This document shows positions 12,434 to 24,971 of a stretch of 64,000 bases of DNA, one piece after another (positions within the stretch are counted from its first letter, which is position 1; every line of letters begins with the position of its first letter). The notes under the pieces are model-generated. The model saw nothing but the letters and a program-made list of their open reading frames with translations, was not told the origin of the DNA and ran no database searches. The DNA comes from Nothobranchius furzeri (lineage: Eukaryota; Chordata; Actinopteri; Cyprinodontiformes; Nothobranchiidae). Where the stretch lies: assembly GCF_043380555.1 (NCBI RefSeq), contig NC_091748.1, forward strand, positions 28,592,108 through 28,656,107, read 5' to 3'. A program made the translations under genes and the position numbers.

Positions 12434-15270
12434 ATGATCCTGCTGCTGTTTCCTGCTCTGCTCGTCCCCGTCGGCGACTGTGCTGGTCCTGCTGTTGTTT
12501 TCTGCTCTGATCATCGGCGTCGGCGACTGCGCTGGTCCTGCTCCTGTTTTCTTCTCTGCTCGTCGGCGTCTGCTCTGCTCGTCGGCGTCTGCGACTGCGC
12601 TGGTCCTGCTGCTGTTTTCTGCTCTGCTCGTCGGCGACTGCGCTGGTCCTGCTGGTGTTTTTTGCACTGCACATCCACGTCGGCGACTACGCTGGTCCTG
12701 CTGCTGTTTTCTGCACTGCTCATCGGCGTTGGCGACTGCGTTGATCCTGCTGCTGTTTTCTGCTCTGCTCGTTGGCGTCTGCGACTGCGCATCTCCTGCT
12801 GTTTTTTTCTGCTCTGCTCGTCGGCGTCAACGAGGGCGCTGATCCTGCAGCTGTTTTCTGCTCTGCTCGTCGGCGTCTACGACTGCGAATCTCCTGCTGC
12901 TGTTTTTTGCTCTGCTCGTTGGCGTCGGCGACTGCGCTGATGCTGCTGCTGTTTTCTGCTCTGCTCATCGGCGTCAGCGACTGGGCTGATCCTGCTGCTG
13001 TTTTCTGCTCTGCTCGTCTGTGTCAGCGAATGCGCTGATCCTGCTGCTGTTTCCTGCTCTGCTCGTCGCCGTCAGCGACTGCGCTCGTCCTGCTGCTGTT
13101 TTCTTCTCTGCTCGTCGGCGTCTGCTCTGCTCGTCGGCGTCTGCTCTGCTCGTCGGCGTCTGCGCTGGTCCTGCTGCTGTTTTCTACTCTGCTCGTCGGC
13201 GACTGCGCTGGTCCTGCTGTTGTTTTCGCCTCTGCTCGTCGGTGTCTACTCTGCTCATCGTCGTCTGCGACTGCGCTGGTCCTGCTGCTGTTTTCTGCTC
13301 TGCTCGTTGGCGACTGCGCTGGTCCTGCTGCTGTTTTCTGCACTGCTCATCGGCGTCGGCTACTGCGCTGATCCTGCTGCTGTTTTCTGCTATGCTCGTC
13401 TGCGTCAGCGAATGCGCTGATCCTGCTGCTGTTTCCTGCTCTGCTCGTCCCCGTCGGCGACTGCACTGGTCCTGCTGTTGTTTTCTGCTCTGATCGTCGG
13501 CGTCGGCGACTGCGCTGGTCCTGTTGCTGTTTTCTTCTCTGCTCGTTGGCATCTGCTCTGCTCGTCGGCATCTGCGACTGCGCTGGTTCTGCTGCTGTTT
13601 TCTGCTCTGCTCGTCGGCGACTGCGCTGGTCCTGCTGGTGTTCTCTGCACTGCACATCGGCGTCGGCGACTGCGCTGGTCTTGCTGTTGTTTTCGCCTCT
13701 GCTCGTCGGCGTTTGCGACTGCGCTGGTCCTGCTGCTGTTTTCTGCTCTGCTCGTCGGCGACTACGCTGGTCCTGCTGCTGTTTTCTGCACTGCTCATCG
13801 GCGTCGGCGACTGTGCTGATCCTGCTGCTGTTTTCTGCTCTGCTCGTAGGCCTCGGCGACTGCGCTGGTCCTGCTGCTGTTTTCTTCACTGCTCATCGGC
13901 GTCGGCGACTGCGCTGATCCTGTTGCTGTTTTCTGCTCTGCTTGTCGGCGACTGCGCTGGACCTGCTGCTGTTTTCTGCACTGCTCATCGGCGGTGGCGA
14001 CTGCGTTGATCCTGCTGCTGTTTTCTGCTCTGCTCGTCGGCGACTGCGCTGGTCCTGCTGCTGTTTTCTGTTCTGCTCGTCGGCGACTGCGCTGGTCCTG
14101 CTGCTGTTTTCTGCTCTGATCGGCGGCGACTGCGCTGGTCCTGCTGCTGTTTTCTGCACTGCTCATCGGCGTCGGCGACTGCGTTGATCCTGCTGCTGTT
14201 TTCTGCTCTGCTCGTTGGCGTCTGCGACTGCGCATCTCCTGCTGCTTTTTTCTGCTCTGCTCGTCGACGTCAGCGACGGCGCTGATCCTGCAGCTGTTTT
14301 CTGCTCTGCTCGTCGGCGTCTGTGACTGCGCATCTCCTGCTGCTGTTTTTTGCTCTGCTCGTTGGCGTCGGCGACTGCGCTGATGCTGCTGCTGTTTTCT
14401 GCTCTGCTCATCGGCGTCAGCGACTGGGCTGATCCTGCTGCTGTTTTCTGCTCTGCTCGTCTGTGTCAGCGAATGCGCTGATCCTGCTGCTGTTTCCTGC
14501 TCTGCTCGTCGCCGTCGGCGACTTCGCTGGTCCTGCTGTTGTTTTCTGCTCTGATTGCCGGCGTCGGCGACTGCGCTGGTCCTGCTGCTGTTTTCTTCTC
14601 TGCTCGTCGGTGTCTGCTCTGCTCGTCGGCGTCTGCGCTGGTCCTGCTGCTGTTTTCTGCTCTGCTCGTCGGCGACTGCGCTGGTCCTGCTGTTGTTTTC
14701 GCATCTGCTCATCGGCGTCTGCTCTGCTCGTCGGCGTCTGCGCTGGTCCTGCTGCTGTTTTCTGCACTGCTCATCGGCGTCGGCGACTGCGCTGATCCTG
14801 CTGCTGTTTTCTGCTCTGCTCGTAGGCGTCGGCGACTGCGCTGGTCCTGCTGCTGTTTTCTGCTCTGCTCGTCGGTGTCAGCGACTGCGCTGACCCTGCT
14901 GCTGTTTTCTGCTCTGATCTTCTGCGACTTCGCATCTCCTGCTGCTTTTTTATGCTCTGCTCGTCGGCGTCAGCGACTGCGCTGACCCTGCTGCTGTTTT
15001 CTGCTCTGATCGTCTGCGACTGCGCATCTCCTGCTGCTGTTTTCTGCACTGCTCATCGGCGTCAGCGACTGTGCTGATCCTGCTGCTGTTTTCTGCTCTG
15101 CTCGTCTGCGTCAGCGAATGCGCTGATCCTGCTGCTGTTTTCTGCTCTGCTCGTCGCCGTCGGCGCCTGCGCTGTTCCTGCTGTTGTTTTCTTCTCTGCT
15201 CGTCAGCGTCTACTCTGCTCGTCGGCGTCTGCATTTGCAATGGTCCTGCGGCTGTTTTCGGCACTGCTCG
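12434..15270 (+). repeat. HOR-A copy 5, diverged and longer (about 2.84 kb)
   Basis: It follows copy 4 in phase and keeps the same subtype order: GCAATGATCC landmark, GTTTCC monomers, TTTTCGCCTC monomers, and CATTTGCAAT at 15232. It is longer by several monomers, carries the double 19-bp remnant at 13114 and many private substitutions. It corresponds to 29817 to about 32635 (offset 17383 falling to 17365; the loss of 18 or 19 bp fits one remnant). The end is placed where the sequence after the landmark stops resembling copies 1-4. Confidence 0.82.
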
Positions 15271-16310
15271 TCGGCGACTGCGCAGGTCCTGCTGCTGTTT
15301 TCTGCTCTGCTCGTCTGCGACTGCGCTGGTCCTGCAGCTGTTTTCTGCTCTGCTGGTCGGCGACTGCGCTGGTCGTGCTGCTGTTTTCTGCACTGCTCAT
15401 CGGCGTCGGCGGCTGCGCTGGTCCTGCTGTTGTTTTCGCCTCTGCTCGTTGGCGTCTGCAACTGCGCTGGTCCTGCTGCTGTTTTCTGCTCTGCTCGTCG
15501 GCGTCGGCGACTGCGTTGATCCAGCTGCTGTTTTCTGCTCTGCTCGTTGGCGTCTGCGACTGCTCATCTCCTGCTGCTTTTTTCTGCTCTGCTCGTCGGC
15601 GTCAGCGATTGCGCTGATCCTGCTGCTGCTTACTGCTCTGCTCGTCAGTGTCAGCGACTACACTTATCCTGCTGCTGTTTTCTGCTCTGCTCGTTGGTGT
15701 CAACGACTGCGCTGGTCCTGCTGCTGTTTTCTGCACTGCTCATCGGCGTCGGCGACTGCGCTGATCCTGCTGTTGTTGTCTGCTCTGCTCGTAGGTGTCG
15801 CCGACTGCGCTGGTCCTGCTGTTGTTTTTGCCTCTGCTCGTCTGCGTCTGCTCTGCTCGTCGGCATCTGCGACTGCGCTGGTCCTGCTGTTGTTTTCGCC
15901 TCTGCTCGTCTGCGTCTGCTCTGCCCGTCGGCGTCTGCGACTGCGCTTGTCCTGCTGCGCTTTTCTGCTCTGCTCGTCGGCGACTGCGCTGGTCCTGCTG
16001 CTGTTTTCTGCTCTGCTTGTCGGCGACTGCGCTGGTCCTGCTGTTGTTTTCGCATCTGCTCATCGGCGTCTGCTCTGCTCGTCGGCGTCTGCGCTGGTCC
16101 TGCTGCTGTTTTCTGCACTGCTCATCGGCGTCGGCGACTGCGCTGATCCTGCTGCTGTTTTCGGCTCTGCTCGTAGGCGTCGGCGACTGCGCTGGTCCTG
16201 CTGCTGTTTTCTGCTCTGCTCGTCGGCGTCAGCGACTGCGCTGACCCTGCTGCTGTTTTCTGCTCTGATCGTCTGCGACTTCGCATCTCCTGCTGCTTTT
16301 TCATGCTCTG
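15271..16310 (+). repeat. Ordered satellite block downstream of HOR-A, first copy
   Basis: It is collinear with 32636-33675 at a constant offset of 17365. Shared rare variants include CTGCTGCTTACTG near 15626/32991, TTGTTGTCTG near 15772/33137 and CTGCTGCGCTTTTC near 15950/33315. Homology breaks at about 16305/33670, where this copy has CTTTTTCATGCTC and the other CTTTTTTATGCTC, and the following monomers differ. Confidence 0.87.
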
Positions 16311-18312
16311 CTCATTGGCGTCTGCGACTGCGCTTCTCCTGCTGTTTTTTTCTGCTCTGCTCGTCGGCGTCAGCGACTGCGCTGACCCTGCTGCTGTTTT
16401 CTGCTCTGCTCGTCGGCGTCTGCTCTGCTCGTCGGCGTCTGCGACTGCGCTGGTCCTGCTGCTGTTTTCTGCTCTGCTCATCGACGTCGGCGACTGCGCT
16501 GGTCCTGCTGTTGTTTTCTCCTCTGCTCGTCGGTGTCTGAGACTGCGCTGGTCCTGCTGCTGTTTTCTGCTCTGCTCGTCGGCGACTGCGCTGGTCATGC
16601 TGCTGTTTTCTGCACTGCTCATCGGCGTCGGCGACTGTGCTGATCCTGCTGCTGTTTTCTGCTCTGCTCGTAGGCGTCGGCGACTGCGCTGGTCCTGCTG
16701 CTGTTTTCTACACTGCTCATCGGCGTCAGCGAATGCGCTGATCCTGCTGCTGTTTCCTGCTCTGCTCGTCGCCGTTGGCGACTGCTCTGGTCCTGCTGTT
16801 GTTTTCTGCTCTGCTCGTCGGTGTCTGCTCTGCTCGTCGGCATCTGCGACTGCGCTGGTCCTGCTGCTGTTTTCTGCTCTGCTCATCGGCGACTGAGCTG
16901 GTCCTGCTGGTGTTTTCTGCACTGCTCATCGGCTTCGGCGACTGCGCTGGTCCTGCTGCTGTTTTCTGCTCTGCTCGTCGGCGACTGCGCTGGTCCTGCT
17001 GCTGTTTTCTGCACTGCTCATTGGCGTCGGCGACTGTGCTGATCCTGCTGCTGTTTTCTGCTCTGCTCGTAGGCGTCGGCGACTGCGCTGGTCCTGCTGC
17101 TGTTTTCTTCACTGCTCATCGGCGACTCTGACTGCGCTGGTCCTGCTGCTGTTTTCTGCTCTGCTCGTCGGCGACTCTGCAGGTCCTGCTGCTGTTTTCT
17201 GCACTGCTCATCGGCGTCGGCGACTGCGTTGATCCTGCTGCTGTTTTCTGCTCTGCTCATTGGCGTCTGCGACTGCGCATCTCCTGCTGCTTTTTTCTGC
17301 TCTGCTCGTCGGCGTCAGCGACTGCACTGAACCTGCTGCTGTTTTCTGCTCTGATCATCTGCGACTGCGCATCTCCTGCTGCTGTTTTCTGCTCTGCTCA
17401 TCGGCGTCGGCTACTGCGCGGATCCTGCTGCTTTTTTCTGCTCTGCTTGTCTGCGTCAGCGAATGCGCTGATCCTGCTGCTGTTTCCTGCTCTGCTCGTC
17501 GCCGTCGGCTACTGCGCTGGTCCTGCTGTTGTTTTCTGCTCTGATCGTCGGCGTCGGCGACTGTGCTGGTCCTGCTGCTGTTTTCTGCTCTGCTCGTTGG
17601 TGTCTGCGACTGCGCATCTCCTGCTGCTTTTTTCTGCTCTGCTCATCGGCGTCAGCGACTGCGCTGATCCTGCAGCTGTTTTCTGCTCTGCTCGTCGGTG
17701 ACTGCGCTGGTCCTGCTGCTGTTTTCTGCACTGCTCATTGGCGTCGGCGACTGCACTGATCCTGCTGCTGTTTTCTGCTCTGCTCATTTGCGTCTGCGAC
17801 TGCGCATCTCCTGCTGCTTTTTTCTGCTCTGCTCGTCGGCGTCAGCGACTGCGCTGACCCTGCTGCTGTTTTCTGCTCTGATCGTCTGCGACTGCGCATC
17901 TCCTGCTGCTGTTTTTTGCTCTGCTCGTCGGCGTCGGCGACTGCTCTGATCCTGCTGCTGTTTTCTGCTCTGCTCGTCGGTGACTGCGCTGGTCCTGCTG
18001 CTGTTTTATGCACTGCTCATTGGCGTCGGCGACTGCGCTGATCCTGCTGCTGTTTTCTGCTCTGCTCATTTGCGTCTGCGACTGCACATCTCCTGCTGCT
18101 GTTTTTTAATCTGCTCGTCGGCGACTGCGCTGGTCCTGCTGCTGTTTTCTGCTATGCTCATCGGCGTCGACTACTGCGCTGATCCTGCTGCTTTTTTCTG
18201 CTCTGCTTGTCTGCGTCAGCGAATGCGCTGATCCTGCTGCTGTTTCCTGATCTGCTCGTCGCCGTCGGCGCCTGCGCTGGTCCTGCTGTTGTTTTCTGCT
18301 CTGATCGTCGGC

Positions 18313-18361
18313 GTCTGCGACTGCGCTGGTCCTGCTGCTGTTTTCTGCTCTGCTCATCGGC
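18313..18361 (+). repeat. Representative full 49-bp monomer
   Basis: A nearly consensus copy. It starts with the variable hexamer GTCTGC, followed by GACTGCGCT, the box GGTCCTGCTGCTGTTTTC, the CTGCTCTGCTC stretch and a closing hexamer. The first hexamer is GTCGGC, GTCTGC or GTCAGC in different monomers. The only A in the consensus lies in GACTGC; this copy has a second A because CTCGTCGG has become CTCATCGG, a CpG to CpA change. The phase chosen for the start is arbitrary. Confidence 0.95.
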
Positions 18362-18404
18362 GACTGCGCTGGTCCCGCTGGTGTTTTCTGCACTGCTCAT
18401 CGGC
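18362..18404 (+). repeat. Representative short 43-bp monomer
   Basis: It directly follows the 49-bp example and differs in length by exactly one hexamer: the GTCGGC-type step before GACTGC is present once instead of twice. This class is interspersed with the 49-bp class throughout. It forms runs of its own, for example at about 53960-54090, where consecutive 43-bp units are nearly identical. Its first box is slightly diverged (GGTCCCGCTGGTGTTTTC). Confidence 0.93.
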
Positions 18405-19273
18405 GTCGGCGACTGCGCTGGTCCTGCTGTTGTTTTCACCTCTGCTCGTCGGCGTCTGCGACTGCGCTGGTCCTGCTGCTATTTTCTGCTCTGCTCGTCG
18501 GCAACTGCGCTGGTCCTGCTGCTGTTTTCTGCACTGCTCATTGGCATCGGCGACTGTGCTGATCCTGCTGCTGTTTTCTGCTCTGCTCGAAGGCGTCGGC
18601 CACTGCGCTGGTCCTGCTGCTGTTTTCTGCACTGCTCATCGTCGTCTGCGACTGCGCTGGTCCTGCTGCTGTTTTCTGCTCTGCTCGTCGGCGACTGTGC
18701 AGGTCTTGCTGCTGTTTTCTGCACTGCTCATCGGCGTCGGTGACTGCGCTGATCCTGCTGCTGTTTTCTGCTCTGCTCATTGGCGTCTGCGACTGCGCAT
18801 CTCCTGCAGCTTTTTTCTGCTTTGCTCGTCGGCGTCAGCAACTGCGCTGACCCTGCTGCTGTTTTCTGCTCTGATCGTCTGCGACTGCGCATCTCCTGCT
18901 TCTGTTTTTTGCTCTGCTCGTCGGCGTCAGCGACTGCGCTGATCCTGCTGCTGTTTTCTGCTCTGCTCGTCGGCGTCTGCGACTGCACATCTCCTGCTGC
19001 TGTTTTTTGCTCTGTTCGTCGGCGACTGCGCTGGTCCTGCTGCTGTTTTCTGCTCTGCTCATCGGCGTCGGCTACTGCGCTGATCCTGCTGTTGTTTCCT
19101 GCTCTGCTCGTCGCTGTCGGCGACTGCGCTGGTCCTGCTGTTGTTTTCTGCTCTGATCGTCGGCCCCGGCGACTGCGCTGGTCCTGCTGCTGTTTTCTTC
19201 TCTGCTCGTCGGCGTCTGCTCTGCTCGTCGGCGTCTGCGACTGCGCTGGTCCTGCTGCTGTTTTCTGCTCTGC

Positions 19274-19886
19274 TCATCGGTGACTGCGCTGGTCCTGCTT
19301 GTGTTTTCTGCACTGCTCATCTGCGTGGCGACTGCGCTGGTCCTGCTGTTGTTTTCTGCTCTGATGGTCGGCGTCGGCGACTGCGCTGGTCCTGCTGCTG
19401 TTTTCTTTTCTGCTCGTCGGCGTCTGCTCTGCTCGTCGGCGTCTGCGACTGCGCTGGTCTTGCTGGTGTTTTCTGCATTGCTCCTCGGCATCGGCGACTG
19501 CGCTGGTCCTGCTGTTGTTTTCGCCTCTGCTCGTCGGCGTCTGAGACTGCGCTGGTCCTGCTGCTGTTTTCTGCTCTGCTCATCGGTGACTGCGCTGGTC
19601 CTGCTTGTGTTTTCTGCACTGCTCATCTGCGTCGGCGACTGCGCTGGTCCTGCTGTTGTTTTCTGCTCTGATGGTCGGCGTCGGCGACTGCGCTGGTCCT
19701 GCTGCTGTTTTCTTTTCTGCTCGTCGGCGTCTGCTCTGCTCGTCGGCGTCTGCGACTGCGCTGGTCTTGCTGGTGTTTTCTGCATTGCTCCTCGGCATCG
19801 GCGACTGCGCTGGTCCTGCTGTTGTTTTCGCCTCTGCTCGTCGGCGTCTGAGACTGCGCTGGTCCTGCTGCTGTTTTCTGCTCTGC
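19274..19886 (+). repeat. 307-bp local tandem duplication
   Basis: Two copies of about 306-307 bp begin at about 19274 and 19580. Both contain CTGATGGTCGG, CCTGCTTGTG, TTGCTCCTCGGC and GGCGTCTGAGAC, which are rare elsewhere. The first copy has lost one base in CTGCGTGGCG, where the second has CTGCGTCGGCG; this gives the 306/307 difference. Confidence 0.88.
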
Positions 19887-22256
19887 TCGTCGGCGACTGC
19901 GCTGGTCCTGCTGCTGTTTTCTGCACTGCTCATCGGCGTCGGCGACTGTGCTGATCCTGCTGCTGTTTTCTGCTCTGCTCATAGGCGTCGGCGACTGCGC
20001 TGGTCCTGCTGCTGTTTTCTGCACTGCTCATCGGCGTCAGCGAATGCGCTGATCCTGCTGCTGTTTCCTGCTCTGCTCATCGCCGTCGGCAACTGCGCTG
20101 GTCCTGCTGTTGTTTTCTGCTCTGATCGTCGGCGTCGGCGACTGCGCTGGTTCTGCTGCTGTTTTCTTCTCTGCTCGTCGGCGTCTGCGACTGCGCTGGT
20201 CCTGCTGCTGTTTTCTGCTCTGCTCATCGGCGACTGCGCTGGTCCTGCTGGTGTTTTCTGCACTGCTCATCAGTGTCGGCGACTGCGCTGGTCCTGCTGT
20301 TGTTTTCGCCTCTGCTCATCGGCGTCTGCGACTGCGCTGGTCCTGCTGCTTTTTTCTGCTCTGCTCGTCGGCGACTGCGCTGGTCCTGCTGCTGTTTTCT
20401 GCACTGCTCATTGGCGTCGGCGACTGTGCTGATCCTGCTGCTGTTTTCTGCTCTGCTCGTAGGCGTCTGTGACTGCGCTGGTCCTGCTGCTTTTTTCTTC
20501 ACTGCTCATCGGCGACTGCGACTGCGCTGGTCCTGCTGCTGTTTTCTGCTCTGCTCGTCGGCGACTGCGCAGGTCCTGCTGCTGTTTTCTGCACTGCTCA
20601 TCGGCGTCGGCGACTGCGTTGATCCTACTGCTGTTTTCTGCTCTGCTCATTGGCGTCTGCGACTGCGCATCTCCTGCTGCTGTTCTCTGCTCTGATCGTC
20701 TGCGACTGCGCATCTCCTGCTTATGTTTTTTGCTCTGCTCGTCGGCGTCAGAGACTGCGCTGATCCTGCAGCTGTTTTCTGCTCTGCTTGTCGGCGTCTG
20801 CGACTGCGTATCTCCTGCTGCTGTTTTTTGCTCTGCTCGTCGGCGACTGCGCTGGTCCTGCTGCTGTTTTCTGCTCTGCTCATCGGCGTCGGCTACTACG
20901 CTGATCCTGCTGTTATTTTCTGCTCTGCTCGTCGCCGTCGGCGACTGCGCTGGTCCTTCTGTTGTTTTCTGCTCTGATCGTCGGCGCCGGCGACTGCGCT
21001 GGTCCTGCTGCTGTTTTCTTCTCTGCTCGTCGGCGTCTGCTCTGCTCGACGGCGTCTGTGACTGCACTGGTCCTGCTGCTGTTTCCTGCTCTGCTCATCG
21101 GCCACTGCGCTGGTCCTGCTGGTGTTTTCTGCACTGCTTATCTGCGTCAGCGACTGTGCTGGTCCTGCTGTTGTTTTCTGCTCTGATCGTCGGCGTCGGC
21201 GACTGCGCTGGTCCTGCTGCTGTTTTCTTCTCTGCTCGTCGGCGTCTGCTCTGATCGTCGGCGTCGGCGACTGCGCTGGTCCTGCTGCTGTTTTCTGCAC
21301 TGCTCATCGGCGTCTGCGACTGCGCTGGTCCTGCTGCTGTTTTCTGCTCTGCTCGTCGGCGACTGCTCTGGTCCTGCTGCTGTTTTCTGCACTGCTCATC
21401 GGCTTTCGGCGACTGCGTTGATCCTGCTGCTGTTTTCTGCTCTGCTCATTGGCGTCTGAGACTGCGCGGACCCTGCTGCTGTTTTCTGCTCTGATCGTCT
21501 GTGACTGCACATTTCCTGCCGCTGTTTTTTGCTCTGCTCGTCGGCGTCAGCGACTGCGCTGATCCTGCTGCTGTTTTCTGCTCTGCTCGTCGGCGTCTGC
21601 GTCTGCGCATCTCCTGCTGCTGTTTTTTGCTCTGCTCGTCGGCGACTGCGCTGGTCCTGCTGCTGTTTTCTGCTCTGCTCATCGGCGTCGGCTACTGCGC
21701 GGATCCTGCTGCTGTTTTCTGCTCTGCTTGTCTGCGTCAGTGAATGCGCTGATCCTGCTGCTGTTTCCTGCTCTGCTCGTCGCCGTCGGCTACTGCGCTG
21801 GTCCTGCTGTTGTTTTCTGCTCTGATCGTCGGCGTCGGCGACTGTGCTGGTCCTGCTGCTGTTTTCTTCTCTGCTCGTCGGCGTCTGCTCTGCTCGTCGG
21901 CGTCTGCGACTACGCAAGTCCTGCTGCTGTTTTCTGCTCTGCTCATCGGCGACTGCGCTGGTCCTGCTGGTGTTTTCTGCACTGCTCATCGGCGTCGGCG
22001 ACTGCGCTGGTCCTGCTGTTGTTTTCGCCTCTGCTCGTCGGCGTTTGCGACTCTGCTGGTCCTGCTGCTGTTTTCTGTTCTGCTCGTCGGCGACTGCGCT
22101 GGTCCTGCTGCTGTTTTCTGCACTGCTCATCGGCGTCGGTGACTGTGCTGATCCTGCTGCTGTTTTCTGCTCTGCTCGTAGGCGTCGGCGACTGCGCTGG
22201 TCCTGCTGCTGTGTTCTGCAATGCTCATCGGTGTCGGCGACTACGTTGATCCTGCT

Positions 22257-24010
22257 GCTGTTTTCTGCTCTGCTCATTGGCGTCTGCGACTGCGCATCTC
22301 CTGCTGCTTTTTTCTGCTCTGCTCGTCGGCGTCAGCGACTGCGCTGACCCTGCTGCTGTTTTCTGCTCTGATCGTAGGCGTCGACGACTGCGCTGGTCCT
22401 GCTGCTGTTTTCTGCACTGCTCATCGGCGTCGGCGACTGCGCTAATCCTGCTGCTGTTTTCTGCTCTGCTCCTCGGCGACTGCGCTGATCCTGCTGCTGT
22501 TTTCTGCTCTGCTCGTCGGCGACTGTGTTGATCCTGCTGCTGTTTTCTGCTCTGCTCGTTGGCTTTTGCGACTGCGCATCTCCTGCCGCTTTTTTCTGCT
22601 CTGCTCGTCGGCGTCAGCGACTGCGCTGATCCTGCTGCTGTTTTCTGCTCCCCTCGTCGGCGTCTGTGACTGCGCATCTCCTGCTCTTGTTAGTTGCTCT
22701 GCTCGTCGGCGATTGCGTTTGTCCTGCTGCTGTTTTCTGCTCTGCTCATCGGGGTCGGCTACTGCGCTGATCCTGCTGCTGTTTTCTGCTCTGCTCGTCT
22801 GCGTCAGCGAATGCGCTCATCCTGCTGCTGTTTTCTGCTCTGCTCGTCTGCGTCAGCGAATGCGCTGATCCTGCTGCTGTTTCCTGCTCTGCTAGTCGCC
22901 GTCGGCATCTTCGCTGGTCCTGCTGTTGTTTTCTGCTCTGATCGCCGGCGTCGGCGACCTCGCTGGTCCTGCTGCTGTTTTCAGCTCTGCTCGTCGGCGA
23001 CTGCGCTGGTCCTGCTGCTGTTTTCTGCTCTGCTCGTCGGCGACTGCGCTGGTCCTTCTGCTGTTTTCTGCTCTGCTCGTTGGCAACTGCGCTGGTCCTT
23101 CTGTTGCTTTCGCCTCTTCTTGTCGGTGTCTGCTCTGCTCATCGGCGTCTGCGACTGCGCTGGTCCTGCTGCTGTTTTCTGCTCTGCTCATTGGCGTCTG
23201 CGACTGCGCATCTCCTGCTGCTTTTTTCTGCTCTGCTCGTCGGCGTCAGCGACTGCGCTGACCCTGCTGCTGTTTTCTGCTCTGATCGTAGGCGTTGACG
23301 ACTGCGCTGGTCCTGCTGCTGTTTTCTGCACTGCTCATCGGCGTCGGCGACTGCGCTAATCCTGCTGCTGTTTTCTGCTCTGCTCCTCGGCGACTGCGCT
23401 GATCCTGCTGCTGCTTTCTGCTCTGCTCGTCGGCGACTGTGTTGATCCTGCTGCTGTTTTCTGCTCTGCTCTTTGGCTTTTGCGACTGCGCATCTCCTGC
23501 CGCTTTTTTCTGCTCTGCTCGTCGGCGTCAGCGACTGCGCTGATCCTGCTGCTGTTTTCTGCTCCCCTCGTCGGCGTCTGTGACTGCGCATCTCCTGCTC
23601 TTGTTATTTGCTCTGCTCGCCGGCGATTGCGTTTGTCCTGCTGCTGTTTTCTGCTCTGCTCATCGGGGTCGGCTACTGCGCTGATCCTGCTGCTGTTTTC
23701 TGCTCTGCTCGTCTGCGTCAGCGAATGCGCTCATCCTGCTGCTGTTTTCTGCTCTGCTCGTCTGCGTCAGCGAATGCGCTGATCCTGCTGCTGTTTTCAG
23801 CTCTGCTCGTCGGCGACTGCGCTGGTCCTGCTGCTGTTTTCTGCTCTGCTCGTCGGCGACTGCGCTGGTCCTGCTGCTGTTTTCTGCTCTGCTCGTTGGC
23901 AACTGCGCTGGTCCTTCTGTTGCTTTCGCCTCTTCTTGTCGGCGTCTGCTCTGCTCATCGGCGTCTGCGACTGCGCTGGTCCTGCTGCTGTTTTCTGCTC
24001 TGCTCATTGG
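22257..24010 (+). repeat. 914-bp tandem duplication with shortened second copy
   Basis: 22257 to about 22870 reappears at 23171-23784 with an offset of 914. Shared landmarks include CTCCTCGGCG (about 22469/23383), TTTGGCTTTTGC/TTGGCTTTTGC (about 22560/23474) and CTCCCCTCGTCGG (about 22648/23562). After about 23790 the offset falls to about 815: the second copy lacks about two monomers that include the GTCGGCATCTTCGC unit at 22907. A third partial start (CTCATTGGCG) follows at about 24004. Confidence 0.87.
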
Positions 24011-24971
24011 CGTCTGCGACTGCGCATCTCCTGCTGCTTTTTTTTGCTCTGCTCGTCGGCGTCAGCGACTGCGCTGACCCTGCTGCTGTTTTCTGCTCTG
24101 ATCATCTGCGACTGCGCATCTCCTGCTGCTGTTTTTTGCTCTGCTCGTCGGCGTCAGCGACTGCGCTGATCCTGCTGCTGTTTTCTGCTCTCCTCGTCGG
24201 CGTCTGTGACTTCGCATCTCCTGCTGCTGTTTTTTGCTCTGCTCGTCGGAGATTGCGCTTGTCCTGCTGCTGTTTTCTGCTCTGCTCATCGGGGTCGGCT
24301 ACTACGCTGATCCTGCTGCTGTTTTCTGCTCTGCTCGTCTGCGTCAGCGAATGCGCTGATCCTGCTTCTGTTTCCTGCTCTGCTCGTCCCCGTCGGCGAC
24401 TGCACTGGTCCTGCTGTTGTTTTCTGCTCTGATCGTCGGCGTCGGCGACTGCGCTGGTCCTGCTGCTGTTTTCTTCTCTGCTCGTCGGCGTCTGCTCTGC
24501 TTGTCGGCGTCTGCGACTGCGCTGGTCCTGCTGCTGTTTTCTACTCTGCTCATCGGCGACTGCCCTGGTCCTGCTGGTGTTTTCTGCACTGCACATCGGC
24601 CTCGGCGACTGCGCTGGTCCTGCTGTTGTTTTCGCCTCTGCTCGTCGGCGTCTGCGATTGCGCTGGTCCTGCTGCTGTTTTCTGCTCTGCTCGTCGGCGA
24701 CTACGCTGGTCCTGCTGCTGTTTTCTGCACTGCTCATCGGCGTCGGCGACTGCGTTGATCCTGCTGCTGTTTTCTGCTCTGCTCGTAGGCGTCGGCGACT
24801 GCGCAGGTCCTGCTGCTGTTTTCTGCACTGCTCATCGGCGTCGGCGACTGCGCTGATCCTGCTGCTGTTTTCTGCTCTGCTCGTTGCCGACTGCGCTGGA
24901 CCTCCTGCTGTTTTCTGCACTGCTCATCGGCGTTGGCGACTGCGTTGATCCTGCTGCTGTTTTCGGCTCTG

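Larger units (their letters stand above)
16311..24971 (+). repeat. Less ordered satellite stretch with local duplications
   Basis: It has the same monomers, but no multi-kilobase unit repeats through it. Substitutions and one-base indels are more frequent, for example CTGCGTGGCG near 19322 and CGGCTTTCGG near 21402. A segment of about 135 bp repeats with 282 bp spacing at about 17693 and 17975 (CTCATTTGCG landmark at 17783 and 18065). It contains the 307 bp and 914 bp duplications listed separately. No gene or RNA seen. Confidence 0.85.

Noticed and set aside
15071..16540. Long plus-strand ORF (489 codons), cysteine- and leucine-rich with apparent membrane-like segments; similar at 32436-33701 and 51460-52506
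   Set aside because: The monomer is stop-free in all frames and shifts frame every unit, so the translation cycles through three unrelated peptides. Overlapping ORFs of the same kind exist in the other frames and on the other strand. No conserved domain, start context or frame conservation between HOR copies.
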